The notes: generated by a model from the letters alone, not told the origin. A stretch of 64,000 nt of DNA from Streptomyces lanatus (GCF_014655715.1 NZ_BNBM01000016.1:171836-235835); one strand, 5' to 3'. Positions 17,920-27,215 are shown, counted from the stretch's first letter. A program made the numbers and translations.

Positions 17920-17965
17920 AGCAGGAACCCCGGTTGCGTCGACGCTTGATGTGAGGCTGTTTCCC

Positions 17966-19384
17966 ATGTTCGAACCGGTCATAGCGCCCAGCGGTACGCT
18001 GCTCGGCCTGCTCCAGCGGGGCCGCGGCGACGGAACACTGCACGCGCTCACCGCCCCGCGAGCCGAAGCGCTCGCGGCCCTCAATCACTGTGTGCTGCGG
18101 GACCCCCGCCACGACTGGCAGGTGGAGAACCGCTCCCTGTACTACGCCCGGCTCTATCTCGACCTCAGCGGTGAGCTGGACGAGATCGAGGCCCACCTCT
18201 TCGACGTCGAGGACGCCCTCGACACCGAGGAGTCACGCACCGGGCTGGCCCTCGCCGTCCTCGGCCACCTCGCCTCCTACGGCAGGCGGGACGCCCTCGC
18301 GCTGCTGCGCAGGTACGCCGCCACGGGCTCCAACTGGGCCTGGGCGCTGGACGAACTCGCGCTCAGGGACGACGACACGGGGCTGCGTGCCCTCGCCGCG
18401 CCCGTCCTCGCCCGCTTCCCGGCCGATCCCGAGGGCGAGGCCGAGCTGGCCGCCGCCGTACGCGACGCTTTTGAGCCACGGCCATGGCGGCTGTGGGCCG
18501 AGGATCCGCGCGAATCGATCGCCACGCGTGTGCGTGCCGCCCAGGAGGCCGGCTGTTTCGACCGCTGGCAACGCCAGATGCGACCTACCGGGCCCCGTCC
18601 GGGGTGGAGCGTGCAGGCGGTCTTCGAGTGGGCCCAGCAGGGCATCGAGCGCGGAGTCGCGCTCCATGTGCCCGCCGCCCGGTGCCTCATGGCCGTCGCG
18701 GGCCCCGAGGACCGGCCCGAGATCGTCGCCGCCGCCAAGGACGGCACCGACGGAGCCCGCTGTACGGCTCTGCGCTACCTCGCCGACAGCAACGACCCGG
18801 ATGCCCTCGACCTGATCGAGGCGGCCGTGATCACCGGCTCATCGGCGGTCGTGGAGGCCGCCATCGACGCCTTCGAGCGGATGCGCAGCATCGCAGCCGT
18901 CGACCGCGCGCGTGGCTGGGCCCGACGGCCCGATCCCCTGGGCGCCGCCGCCGGACGCATGCTCGCCTGCCGGGGCGGAGCCGAGGACAAGGACCTCGTC
19001 CTCGCGGCCCTACGGGAGGCCGTCCGAGGCGAAGGCCCCGACGCCCCGACCCTGTGGACCCTCGTCGACGGCACCGGACGGCTCGGCATCGCCTGCGCCG
19101 CCCCCGTGCTGCGCCATGTCTACCGGGAGACCGCCTCCTCTCATCTGCGCGGCCGCACCGCCCGCGCCCTCGCCGCCACCGACCCCTCCTTCGCGGCCGG
19201 ATTCGCCGTCGAATGCCTGTGGGACTGCGAGGAGACCACCCGCGAGATCGCCGCCCGGCACGCCGAGACCGGGGACACACGCGTCGTGGAGCGACTGCGC
19301 CGGCTCGCCGCCGACCCGGCCGAGGAGGCCGAGGTCCAGACCGCCGTACGCAGCCGGATCGGACCGGACGCGAGCGCCGGCTGA
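17966..19384 (+). CDS. HEAT-repeat-like helical protein
   Basis: 472 residues, fully soluble and almost all helical, Ala/Leu/Arg-rich. Repeated helix pairs such as LALAVLGHLASYGRRDALALLRRYA and GRTARALAATDPSFAAGFAVEC look like HEAT/Armadillo-type solenoid units. ATG 17966 (start MFEPVIAPSGTLLGLL) is preferred to an in-frame GTG at 17951, from recall of orthologue N-termini. HEAT solenoids act as scaffolds; the function is unknown. A large hairpin follows the stop codon. Confidence 0.8.
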   Translation: MFEPVIAPSGTLLGLLQRGRGDGTLHALTAPRAEALAALNHCVLRDPRHDWQVENRSLYYARLYLDLSGELDEIEAHLFDVEDALDTEESRTGLALAVLGHLASYGRRDALALLRRYAATGSNWAWALDELALRDDDTGLRALAAPVLARFPADPEGEAELAAAVRDAFEPRPWRLWAEDPRESIATRVRAAQEAGCFDRWQRQMRPTGPRPGWSVQAVFEWAQQGIERGVALHVPAARCLMAVAGPEDRPEIVAAAKDGTDGARCTALRYLADSNDPDALDLIEAAVITGSSAVVEAAIDAFERMRSIAAVDRARGWARRPDPLGAAAGRMLACRGGAEDKDLVLAALREAVRGEGPDAPTLWTLVDGTGRLGIACAAPVLRHVYRETASSHLRGRTARALAATDPSFAAGFAVECLWDCEETTREIAARHAETGDTRVVERLRRLAADPAEEAEVQTAVRSRIGPDASAG

Positions 19385-19400
19385 GCGCCGCGCGGGACAT

Positions 19401-19447
19401 GTGTTCACCCTGTGAATCTCGCGGAGATCCGCCCGCTGGGTGAACAC
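19401..19447. terminator. Long hairpin after the HEAT-like gene
   Basis: Outer perfect 10-bp arms GTGTTCACCC (19401-19410) and GGGTGAACAC (19438-19447), with a smaller hairpin ATCTC-GCG-GAGAT inside the 27-base loop. It lies 17 bases after the stop codon, so it is most simply a terminator. Confidence 0.6.
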
Positions 19448-19582
19448 GGGATGACCGACGGGTCAGGCGCGCATGGACGCGACCTGACCCGCTCGGGTGC
19501 GCAGCGGAACGCTCATGGGACGTTTATCGTTCGGAAAGATCCACTTTGACGCGGCCACGTCCAGCACGGCGACAACACCGGT

Positions 19583-20713
19583 ATGCGTGTCGTCATCGTG
19601 ACCGAATCCTTTCCCCCCGATGTGAACGGCGTGGCCCACTGCGCGCTCCAGACCGCCCGACACCTCGTCGATCGCGGTCACGCTCCCCTCGTCGTCGCAC
19701 CCGCTCCCGCTCCCGGGAACAAGGCAGCCGCCTCGCTGGCGCCCTGCCCCGTCGTCCATGTCCCCTCCCTACCGCTCCCCGGCTATCCCCAGGTCAGGGT
19801 CGCGCTCCCCAGCCGGCGCCTCGCCGCCGCGCTGATCCAGCACCAGCCCGACATCGTGCACCTGGCCAGCCCCTTCGTCCTCGGCGTGCGCGGTATGGCC
19901 GCCGCCGCCCGGCTCGGCATCCCCGCCGTCGCCGTCTACCAGACCGACCTGGCCGGATACGCCCGCACCTACATGGGCGCCGGCGAGGCCGCCGCCTGGC
20001 GCCGCATACGGTCCGTCCACTCCGCCGCCGACCTCACGCTCGTCCCCTCCAGCGCTTCCATGAACGACCTGGAGGCGCACGGAGTTCCCCGGCTCAAGCT
20101 GTGGGCACGCGGCGTGGACACCGCCCGCTTCCGCCCCGAGCTCCGCGACGAGAAGCTGCGCCGTGAGATCGCCCCGAACGGCGAGGTCATCGTCGGCTAT
20201 GTCGGGCGGCTCGCCCCGGAGAAGCACATCGAGCTGCTCTCCGGTGTGTGCGGTCTGGCGGGCGTCAAGGTCGTCATCGTCGGTGACGGGCCGAGCCAGC
20301 CCGCGCTCGCCGAGGCGCTGCCCGGCGCGGTCTTCCTGGGCCGCCGCGGTGGCGACGACCTCGCCCGGATCTTCGCCTCCTTCGACATCTTCGCCCACAC
20401 CGGCCCCTTCGAGACCTTCTGCCAGACCGTGCAGGAGGCCATGGCCAGCGGTGTGCCCGTCGTCGCGCCCGCCGCGGGCGGTCCGCTCGACCTGGTCGAC
20501 CACGGCCGCACCGGCCTGCTGGTGCCGCCGCGCGACGCCGACGCCGTACGGAACGCCGTGCGGTCCCTGGTCGCCGACCCGGCGCTCCGGGCCGCGTACG
20601 GCGCCGCCGGACATGACACGGTCAATGGCCGCACCTGGGCGGCCATCGGCGACCAGCTGATCGGGCACTACGGCGATGTGCTCGCCGCGCGCCGGGCGGT
20701 GGTGGCGGCATGA
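19583..20713 (+). CDS. GT4-family glycosyltransferase (PimB/MgtA-like)
   Basis: 376 residues, GT-B fold. The N-terminal Rossmann part begins MRVVIVTESFPPDVNGVA, with the acceptor-side segment HLASPFVLGVRG. The C-terminal part has VGYVGRLAPEKHIELL and the EX7E motif (FETFCQTVQEAMASG). It resembles GDP-mannose-dependent alpha-mannosyltransferases of the PimB/MgtA group, acting on lipid acceptors at the inner membrane. No Shine-Dalgarno is visible; TTGACG at 19546 could be the -35 of a nearby promoter. First of three coupled genes. Confidence 0.9.
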   Translation: MRVVIVTESFPPDVNGVAHCALQTARHLVDRGHAPLVVAPAPAPGNKAAASLAPCPVVHVPSLPLPGYPQVRVALPSRRLAAALIQHQPDIVHLASPFVLGVRGMAAAARLGIPAVAVYQTDLAGYARTYMGAGEAAAWRRIRSVHSAADLTLVPSSASMNDLEAHGVPRLKLWARGVDTARFRPELRDEKLRREIAPNGEVIVGYVGRLAPEKHIELLSGVCGLAGVKVVIVGDGPSQPALAEALPGAVFLGRRGGDDLARIFASFDIFAHTGPFETFCQTVQEAMASGVPVVAPAAGGPLDLVDHGRTGLLVPPRDADAVRNAVRSLVADPALRAAYGAAGHDTVNGRTWAAIGDQLIGHYGDVLAARRAVVAA

Positions 20714-21870
20714 CCGGCCTGCGGATCGTCCGGCTCGCGAACTTCGTCGCACCCGCCTCAGGAGGGCTGCGGACCGCACTGCGCGAGCTGGGCAAGGGCT
20801 TCAAGCTGGCCGGGCACGAGCCCGTCCTGATCGTGCCCGGTGAGAAGTACAGCGACTGCGAGACCGAGCAGGGCCGTGTGATCACCCTGCCCGGGCCGAT
20901 GCTGCCCGGCACCGGCGGCTATCGCGTCCTCGTCGACAAGCGGCGGGTCCAGACCCTCCTGGAGGCGCTCGGCCCGGACCGCCTGGAGGTCTCCGACCGC
21001 ACCACGCTGCGCTGGACCGGCAGGTGGGCGCGGCGGGCCCGGGTCCCCGCCGTGATGGTCTCCCACGAGACCGCCGACGGCGTGCTGCGCACCTGGGGCC
21101 TGTCGGAGAACCTGTCCCGGCGCGCCGCCGACGCCCTCAACGTCCGTACCGCCCACACGTACTCGAAGGTCGTGTGCACCACCGAGTTCGCCGAGCGGGA
21201 GTTCGTGCGGATCGGCGCCCGCAATGTCGTACGGGCCCCGCTGGGCGTCGATCTGATGAACCGGCGGCCCACCCTGCGCGACGCGGCGCTGCGCGGCACG
21301 CACGCGCGTGCCGACGAGACGCTGCTAGTGATGTGCTCCCGGCTCTCCGTGGAAAAGCGGCCCGGCACCGCCCTGGACGCCCTGGAGGCCCTGCGTCGGC
21401 GCGGAGTGCGCGCCGTGCTCGTGGTCGCCGGGAACGGGCCGCTGCGCGCGGGTCTCGAGAAGCGGGCGCAGGAGCGCGATCTGCCGGTGACCTTCCTCGG
21501 GCATGTCGCCGACCGCAGCCTGCTCGGTGCGCTCCAGGCCTCAGCGGACGTGGCCCTGGCCCCGGGTCCGGCCGAGACGTTCGGGCTCGCCGCGCTGGAG
21601 GCCATGGCCTGCGGTACGCCGGTGGTGGCGAGCGCGTCCTCCGCGCTGCCGGAGGTGATCGGTGCCGCCGGAGCCACCGCCGCGGACAACGGGGACGCCT
21701 TCGCGGACGCCGTGGAGATGCTCCTCGCCCGTCCCGAGCGCGAGCGCCGGGAGACGGCACGCGCGCGTGCGGAGTGCTTCGGCTGGGGCACGGCGGTGGA
21801 CGCCTTCCTCACCGCGCACGACGCGGCTCTGCCGGCGCGTCCCTTCGTGCGTGCGGAGGGCGCGGCATGA
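20710..21870 (+). CDS. Second GT4-family glycosyltransferase
   Basis: 386 residues, GT-B fold, related to the preceding gene but divergent. The start IVRLANFVAPASGGLRTALRE has the Gly-rich nucleotide loop; SRLSVEKRPGTALDAL and the EX7E motif (AETFGLAALEAMACG) are in the C-terminal half. Its ATG overlaps the stop of the first transferase (ATGA), so the two are translationally coupled and probably act in sequence on one glycolipid or glycan. The sugar and acceptor are not readable. Confidence 0.9.
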   Translation: MTGLRIVRLANFVAPASGGLRTALRELGKGFKLAGHEPVLIVPGEKYSDCETEQGRVITLPGPMLPGTGGYRVLVDKRRVQTLLEALGPDRLEVSDRTTLRWTGRWARRARVPAVMVSHETADGVLRTWGLSENLSRRAADALNVRTAHTYSKVVCTTEFAEREFVRIGARNVVRAPLGVDLMNRRPTLRDAALRGTHARADETLLVMCSRLSVEKRPGTALDALEALRRRGVRAVLVVAGNGPLRAGLEKRAQERDLPVTFLGHVADRSLLGALQASADVALAPGPAETFGLAALEAMACGTPVVASASSALPEVIGAAGATAADNGDAFADAVEMLLARPERERRETARARAECFGWGTAVDAFLTAHDAALPARPFVRAEGAA

Positions 21871-22823
21871 GACCGCTCCGCTACGTCGCCCTCGGTGACT
21901 CCCTGACCGAGGGGGTGGGCGATCCCGTGGGGAACGGGTGGCGCGGCTGGGCCGCGCTGCTCGCCGGGGGGCTGTCCGAACCGTCCGCCGAGTTCACCAA
22001 CCTCGCGGTGAGCGGGGCGCAGACGCGGGACGTGCTGGAGAAGCAGCTGCCGGCCGCGCTGGAGCTGCGCCCCGACGTCGCGTCCGTCCTGGTGGGCGTC
22101 AATGACACCCTGCGCAGCACCTTCGACATCGAGAAGATCGCCCAGCGCCTCGACAAGGTGTACGAGTCGTTCACCCGGCAGGGCACGGCCGTGCTGACCG
22201 CCTGTCTGCCCGATCCGGGCACCATGCTGGGGCTGCCGGGGATCCTGGGCAATCCGCTGGCCCGCAGGCAACGGGCCGTCAACACCGTGGTCCACACACT
22301 GTCCGAGCGGTACGGGGCGGTGCATCTGCACGCCGTCGACGACGCTTGGATCATGGACCGCGCGATGTGGAGCGCGGACCGGCTGCATCCCGGGGAGCGC
22401 GGGCACCGGCAGATCGCCCTGCGCTTCCACGCGATGCTGAGGCACCGGGGGATCGGGACGGAGGCGGCGCCGTCGCCCGAGCCCGAGTTCGCGCCGCCCA
22501 CCAAGTCGGCGAGCGTGCTGTGGCTGGCGACCGCGGGTACCGCCTGGGTGATCCGGCGGTGCAACGACCTGCTGCCGCAACTGGTCCGTCTCGCCGCCGT
22601 GGAGATACGGCACCGCGCGCGGGGCACCAGCGACCGGCTCGATCTGCGAGCGGCACACTCGGTGTCGAGGGCGCTGGCGGCGCTGGGGATGCCTGAGTCC
22701 GTGGGGTCGGGGGAGTACCGGCGGGCGCCGCAGCCCATCGTGCTGCCCCAGCATCTGACCCTGCCGGAGGGATTCACGATGCCCGTGCCAGGACAGCGCT
22801 CGCCCGAACCGGAGGCGGCGTAA
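21867..22823 (+). CDS. SGNH/GDSL hydrolase
   Basis: 318 residues. Block I YVALGDSLTEG carries the nucleophile Ser; NLAVSGA is the Gly block; VGVNDTLR is the Asn block; DRLHPGERGH is the Asp-His block. So all SGNH catalytic residues are present. No signal peptide. The C-terminal ~100 residues (AVEIRHRARGTSDRLD and a Pro-rich tail) exceed the minimal fold. The ATG overlaps the end of the second glycosyltransferase by 4 bp, which suggests an esterase or deacylase trimming the product of the two transferases (inference). Confidence 0.9.
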   Translation: MRPLRYVALGDSLTEGVGDPVGNGWRGWAALLAGGLSEPSAEFTNLAVSGAQTRDVLEKQLPAALELRPDVASVLVGVNDTLRSTFDIEKIAQRLDKVYESFTRQGTAVLTACLPDPGTMLGLPGILGNPLARRQRAVNTVVHTLSERYGAVHLHAVDDAWIMDRAMWSADRLHPGERGHRQIALRFHAMLRHRGIGTEAAPSPEPEFAPPTKSASVLWLATAGTAWVIRRCNDLLPQLVRLAAVEIRHRARGTSDRLDLRAAHSVSRALAALGMPESVGSGEYRRAPQPIVLPQHLTLPEGFTMPVPGQRSPEPEAA

Positions 22824-22843
22824 CGCGGGTACAGAGGCGGGTG

Positions 22844-23713
22844 TCAGCGGCGGCGTACGGCCACGAAGCGCACCGGAGTGCCCGGTATCGCCTGTGCGGC
22901 GGCCGGGAGGTCGGCCGCGCGGACGACGGCGATCACCGGGTAGCCGCCCGTCGTCGGGTGGTCGGCGAGGAAGACGACCGGCCGGCCGTCGGGCGGCACC
23001 TGGACCGCGCCCAGGACCACGCCCTCGCTGGGGAGTTCGCGGGCCAGCGCCCGTTCCAGGGCCGGGCCCTCGGTGCGCAGACCGATGCGGTTGCTCGCGG
23101 GTGAGACGCGGTACACGCGGGAGGTGAAAGCACGCACCGCGCGCGGCGTGAACCAGTCGTCGCGCGGGCCGAGCGTCACGCGCAGGACGAGTTCGGCGGG
23201 CGGAGCGGGCTGCGGAGCGACGTCCACGCGCGCGTGGAGCCCCGTCGGCGTGCCCAGGGGCAGCACCGTGCCGTCCGTGAGGGGCGGTGGGCCGAGGCCG
23301 GACAGCAGATCGGTGGACCTGCTGCCCAGGACCGGCTCGACGGCGACGCCACCGGAGACGCCCACATAGCCGCGTACGCCTGAATCGGCCGCGCCGACAT
23401 CGAGGAGCGAACCCGCGGGCACGCGCACCGGAGCGCCCCAGGGGACGGGGCGTCCGTCCACCGTGACCCGGCAGGGCGCTCCGCCGACCGCCACGGTGAC
23501 CGTCGAACGAGGCCGCACCGTGCAGCCGTTGAGCGTGGTCTCCAGTACGGCCGCCTCGGGGGCGTTGCCGACCAGCCGGTTCACCAGGGCCGCCGCGGGC
23601 CCGTCCAGCGCCCCGGAGCGGGGGACGCCGAGGTGGGCGTGGCCGGGACGGCCGAGGTCCTGCACGGTCGTCAGCGCGCCCGCGCGGACGACGGACAGCG
23701 CGCGGTCGGTCAT
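22844..23713 (-). CDS. pxpC: 5-oxoprolinase subunit C (biotin-dependent carboxyltransferase family)
   Basis: 289 residues of the PxpC/KipA (allophanate hydrolase subunit 2-like) family: SVVRAGALTTVQDLGRPGHAHLG at the N-terminus, LDGPAAALVNRLVGN, and near the end VFLADHPTTGGYPVIAVV. With PxpA and PxpB it makes the ATP-dependent prokaryotic 5-oxoprolinase, converting pyroglutamate to glutamate. GGTGGGGAG lies before ATG 23713, which also overlaps the pxpB stop by 4 bp. Last gene of its operon, convergent on the SGNH hydrolase. Confidence 0.92.
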   Translation of the reverse strand: MTDRALSVVRAGALTTVQDLGRPGHAHLGVPRSGALDGPAAALVNRLVGNAPEAAVLETTLNGCTVRPRSTVTVAVGGAPCRVTVDGRPVPWGAPVRVPAGSLLDVGAADSGVRGYVGVSGGVAVEPVLGSRSTDLLSGLGPPPLTDGTVLPLGTPTGLHARVDVAPQPAPPAELVLRVTLGPRDDWFTPRAVRAFTSRVYRVSPASNRIGLRTEGPALERALARELPSEGVVLGAVQVPPDGRPVVFLADHPTTGGYPVIAVVRAADLPAAAQAIPGTPVRFVAVRRR

Positions 23714-24327
23714 GAGCTCCCCACCGGAACGAAGCGCACGCGCGTGCCCGGTGACAACAGCGCGGCCGGCACGCGCGTGTGGTCCCACAGCACGCTGTCC
23801 GTGGTGCCGATCAGCTGCCAGCCGCCCGGCGACGAACGCGGGTACACGCCCGTGTACGGCCCCGCCAGCGCGACCGCGCCCGCCGGGACGGCCGTGCGCG
23901 GAGTGGCCCGGCGCGGGACGTCGTAGCGCTGCGGCAGACCGGTGAGATAGCCGAACCCGGGCGCGAAGCCGCAGAAGGCGACGCTGAATTCGGTGCCCGC
24001 GTGGATACGGGCCACCTCGCGCGGGGACACGCCCCAGTGCGCGGCGACATCGGCCAGGTCGGGGCCGTCGTAGCGCACCGGGAGTTCGACGGCCGCACGC
24101 GCGCGTCGGGGAACGGGCGGCACTTCGGACGTGGTCAGTTCGGAGGCGAGGCGGGCCGGGTCGGCGAGGCCGTCCAGCAGGACCGTGCGGGCCGCGGGGA
24201 CGATCTCACGGACCGACAGCGTGCCCTCGGCACGGCGCCGCAGCAACTCCGTGTGCAGCGCCTGGGCCTCCTCGCCCGAGGACACCTCGACGAGCAGGGC
24301 GTCGTCACCGACGGGCAGCGCCCTCAT
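23710..24327 (-). CDS. pxpB: 5-oxoprolinase subunit B (KipI/allophanate hydrolase subunit 1-like)
   Basis: 205 residues: MRALPVGDDALLVEV start, FCGFAPGFGYLTGLP and PRRATPRTAVPAGAVALAG blocks typical of PxpB/KipI, and the C-terminal GGWQLIGTT. It pairs with PxpC as the ATP-using half of 5-oxoprolinase. ATG 24327 overlaps the pxpA stop by 4 bp. The long in-frame extension upstream runs antisense to pxpA reading and is not used. Confidence 0.92.
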   Translation of the reverse strand: MRALPVGDDALLVEVSSGEEAQALHTELLRRRAEGTLSVREIVPAARTVLLDGLADPARLASELTTSEVPPVPRRARAAVELPVRYDGPDLADVAAHWGVSPREVARIHAGTEFSVAFCGFAPGFGYLTGLPQRYDVPRRATPRTAVPAGAVALAGPYTGVYPRSSPGGWQLIGTTDSVLWDHTRVPAALLSPGTRVRFVPVGSS

Positions 24328-25082
24328 ACGAAGGCCTCCACCCGGACACCCGACGCCTCCAACCGTGCCCGCACGCGATGGGCCAGCTCGACGGCGCCGG
24401 GCGTGTCGCCGTGCAGGCACAGGGAACGCGCGCGTACCTCGACCCGTGTCCCGGCGTGGGAGGTGACCTCGCCCGAGCGGGCCAGGCCTACCGAGCGCGC
24501 CACGACGGCCTCCGGGTCGGTCACCAAGGCGCCGTCCTGGCCGCGCGGGACCAGCGTGCCCCGCTCGGTGTACGCGCGGTCGGCGAACGCCTCCGTGACC
24601 GCCGGGAGCCCGGCCTTGGCGGCCAGTTCCAGCAGCCGTGAGCCGGGCAGGCCGAGCACGGGCAGCGTGGCGTCGGCCAGGAGCACGCCGTCGACGACCG
24701 CACCGGCCTGCTCCTCGTCGTGCACCACGCGGTTGTAGAGCGCGCCATGCGGCTTGACGTACGACACGCGCGTGCCCGCCGCTCGCGCGAAGACCTCCAG
24801 GGCGCCGATCTGGTACGCCACTTCGGCCGCCAACTCGGCGGGCGGCACGTCCATCGCACGCCGCCCGAACCCCGCGAGGTCCCGGTAGGAGACCTGGGCC
24901 CCGATCCGCACCCCGCGCTCGGCGGCCTGCTCGCACACCCGGCGCATGGTGGCCGCGTCCCCGGCGTGGAAGCCGCAGGCCACGTTGGCGCTGGTGACGA
25001 CCGACAGCAGCCGTTCGTCATCGGTGAGCCGCCAGCGGCCGAAGCCCTCGCCGAGGTCGGCGTTGAGATCGATCGAGGTCAT
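24324..25082 (-). CDS. pxpA: 5-oxoprolinase subunit A (LamB/YcsF family)
   Basis: 252 residues of the LamB/YcsF fold. The N-terminus IDLNADLGEGFG and the block SANVACGFHAGDAATM are diagnostic, as are YVKPHGALYN and the terminal LCLHGDTPGAVEL. It binds 5-oxoproline in the PxpABC complex in the cytoplasm. Gene order hydro-lyase, pxpA, pxpB, pxpC on one strand is a typical bacterial arrangement. Ends in a coupled overlap with pxpB. Confidence 0.95.
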   Translation of the reverse strand: MTSIDLNADLGEGFGRWRLTDDERLLSVVTSANVACGFHAGDAATMRRVCEQAAERGVRIGAQVSYRDLAGFGRRAMDVPPAELAAEVAYQIGALEVFARAAGTRVSYVKPHGALYNRVVHDEEQAGAVVDGVLLADATLPVLGLPGSRLLELAAKAGLPAVTEAFADRAYTERGTLVPRGQDGALVTDPEAVVARSVGLARSGEVTSHAGTRVEVRARSLCLHGDTPGAVELAHRVRARLEASGVRVEAFV

Positions 25083-25101
25083 GGATCAGTCGTTTCCCTG
25101 G

Positions 25102-25926
25102 TCAGGCGACGATGCGGTACTGCTCGTCGCGGGCGTCGGTCAGGAACATCTGGCCGGGCGCGTGAGTGATGGCGAACGGCGGACGCGAGGCCATCACCGC
25201 CGCCTGCGGGGTCACTCCGCAGGCCCAGAACATGGGGATCTCGTCCGGTGCCACGTCCACCGGATCGCCGAAGTCGGGCCGGCCGAGGTCCGTGATGCCG
25301 AGGGCCGACGGATCGCCGCAGTGCACGGGGGCGCCGTGCACCGCGGGCAGCAGGCCGGTCTCCCGCAGCGCCGCCGCCACATGCCGCGGAGGCACCGGGC
25401 GCATGGACACCACCATCGGGCCGTGCAGCCGCCCCGCCGGACGGCACGGGCGGCCGGTCACATACATCGGGACGTTGCGGCCCTGCTCGACATGGCGGAT
25501 CGGGACGCCCGCCCCGGCCAGCGCCGACTCGAAGGTGAAGCTGCACCCGATCAGGAACGACACCAGATCGCCCCGCCACACATCACGCACGTCCGTGGGC
25601 TCGTCCACCAACTCGCCGTCCCGCCACACCCGGTAGCGCGGCAGATCGGTGCGCAGGTCGGCGCCCTCGGCCAGCGGAGTCGTCCAGGCACCGGCGTCCG
25701 TGACGTCCAGGACCGGACAAGGCTTGGGGTTGCGCTGGCAGAACAGCAGCATGTCGTACGCCCAGTCGGCGGGCACCGCGATCAGATTGGCCTGGGTGTG
25801 ACCCGCCGCGACCCCGGCCGTGGGGCCCGTCAGGCCGTCGCGGAAGCGGGCGCGCGCGGCTTTCGGGCTCCACGCGTGCGCGTGCTCGTCGACGGCGGTG
25901 ACCGGACGGTGCTCCGTACGGTTCAC
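25102..25926 (-). CDS. Putative hydro-lyase / D-glutamate cyclase-like (DUF1445, YcsI family)
   Basis: 274 residues with the YcsI family blocks: GHTQANLIAVPADWAYDMLLFC, FLIGCSFTFESAL, NVPMYVTGRPCRPAG and FWACGVTPQAAVM. A eukaryotic relative is the mitochondrial D-glutamate cyclase, which makes 5-oxo-D-proline from D-glutamate, fitting a location beside pxpABC. GTG 25926 overlaps the MFS stop by 4 bp. Proposed role: feeding 5-oxoproline to the oxoprolinase, by context. Confidence 0.88.
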   Translation of the reverse strand: MNRTEHRPVTAVDEHAHAWSPKAARARFRDGLTGPTAGVAAGHTQANLIAVPADWAYDMLLFCQRNPKPCPVLDVTDAGAWTTPLAEGADLRTDLPRYRVWRDGELVDEPTDVRDVWRGDLVSFLIGCSFTFESALAGAGVPIRHVEQGRNVPMYVTGRPCRPAGRLHGPMVVSMRPVPPRHVAAALRETGLLPAVHGAPVHCGDPSALGITDLGRPDFGDPVDVAPDEIPMFWACGVTPQAAVMASRPPFAITHAPGQMFLTDARDEQYRIVA

Positions 25927-27215
25927 ACCAGCTCCTTCCCGCGCGTCTCCGGCAGTCCGAGCAGGGCCAGCGCGGCGATGCCGTAGCCGATCGCGCCGAA
26001 GACCAGCGCCCCGCCCACGCCCCAGCTGTCGGCCAGGAAGCCGACCGTGGTCGGGAAGACGGCGCCCACCGCGCGGCCGGTGTTGTACGTGAAGCCCTGA
26101 CCGGTGCCGCGCACCGCGGTCGGGTACAGCTCGCTCAGGTACGAGCCGAAACCGCTGAAGATGGCCGACATGCAGAACCCGAGCGGGAAACCGAGCACCA
26201 GGAGCAGGGTGTTGGCGCCGTCCGGGATGTTCGCGTACGCCAGGATGCAGACCGCCGACAGCAGCGCGAACAGCCAGATGTTGCGCTTGCGGCCCAGGCG
26301 GTCGGTGAGGTAACCGCCGGTCAGATAGCCGATGAAGGCACCCGAGATCAGGAACGTCAGATAGCCGCCGGTGCCGACGACCGACAGGTCCCGCTCGGTC
26401 TTGAGATACGTCGGCACCCAGGTGGCGAGGGTGTAGTAGCCGCCCTGGACGCCGGTGGAGAGCAGGCCCGCGAAGATCGTCGTACGCAGCAGGCCGGGCT
26501 TGAAGATCGCCGTGAACGAGCCCTTCTCGGCGCTCTTCTCCCGTACGGCCACGGCCTCGGGGGCGTCCTGCACGCGGCGCCGCATCCAGATGACGAGCAG
26601 CGCGGGCAGCGCGCCGGTCCAGAACATCACGCGCCAGGCCAGGTCGTCGTCGGCGACCGAGAAGACCACCGTGTACATGATCGCGGCCAGCGCCCAGCCG
26701 ACCGCCCAGGAGCTCTGGATCGCGCCGAGCGTGCGGCCGCGGTGCTTGGCGCTCGCGTACTCCGCGACCAGGATCGCGCCGACCGCCCACTCGCCGCCGA
26801 AGCCGAGTCCCTGCAGAGCACGGAAGACCAGCAGCGTCTCGTAGTTGGGCGCGAAACCGCAGGCCACGGTGAAGACCGCGTAGGTGATCACCGTGATCAT
26901 CAGCGCCCTGACCCGGCCGATCCGGTCGGCCAGCACCCCGGCGAGGGCGCCGCCGACCGCGGAGACCACGAGCGTGACGGTGGTGAACAGACCGGTCTGA
27001 CCGCTGTCCAGGCCGAAGTAGGCCGCCAGTGCCACCATGCTGAGCGGCAGTGTGAAGTAGTCGTACGAATCCAGGGCATAGCCGCCGAAAGCGCCCGCGA
27101 AGGCGCGGCGGCCGCGTGGACCCAGGGCGCGCAGCCAGCCGAACGCGCCGTCATCGGCGGCGCGTTCATCGGTCGTGGGGTGGGTCAGGGCCTGCGGTGG
27201 AGGGGTCGTGCTCAT
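25923..27215 (-). CDS. MFS transporter (metabolite:H+ symporter type)
   Basis: 430 residues, about 12 spans. MFS motifs GVLADRIGRVRALMI after span 2 and GYLTDRLGRKRNIWL after span 8, plus GFGGEWAVGAILVAEY typical of the sialate/metabolite:H+ symporter group. GAGGTG precedes ATG 27215. It starts the 5-oxoproline operon, so it probably imports 5-oxoproline, D-glutamate or a related acid (inference). A possible operator for the divergent GntR regulator lies 70 bases upstream. Confidence 0.9.
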   Translation of the reverse strand: MSTTPPPQALTHPTTDERAADDGAFGWLRALGPRGRRAFAGAFGGYALDSYDYFTLPLSMVALAAYFGLDSGQTGLFTTVTLVVSAVGGALAGVLADRIGRVRALMITVITYAVFTVACGFAPNYETLLVFRALQGLGFGGEWAVGAILVAEYASAKHRGRTLGAIQSSWAVGWALAAIMYTVVFSVADDDLAWRVMFWTGALPALLVIWMRRRVQDAPEAVAVREKSAEKGSFTAIFKPGLLRTTIFAGLLSTGVQGGYYTLATWVPTYLKTERDLSVVGTGGYLTFLISGAFIGYLTGGYLTDRLGRKRNIWLFALLSAVCILAYANIPDGANTLLLVLGFPLGFCMSAIFSGFGSYLSELYPTAVRGTGQGFTYNTGRAVGAVFPTTVGFLADSWGVGGALVFGAIGYGIAALALLGLPETRGKELV

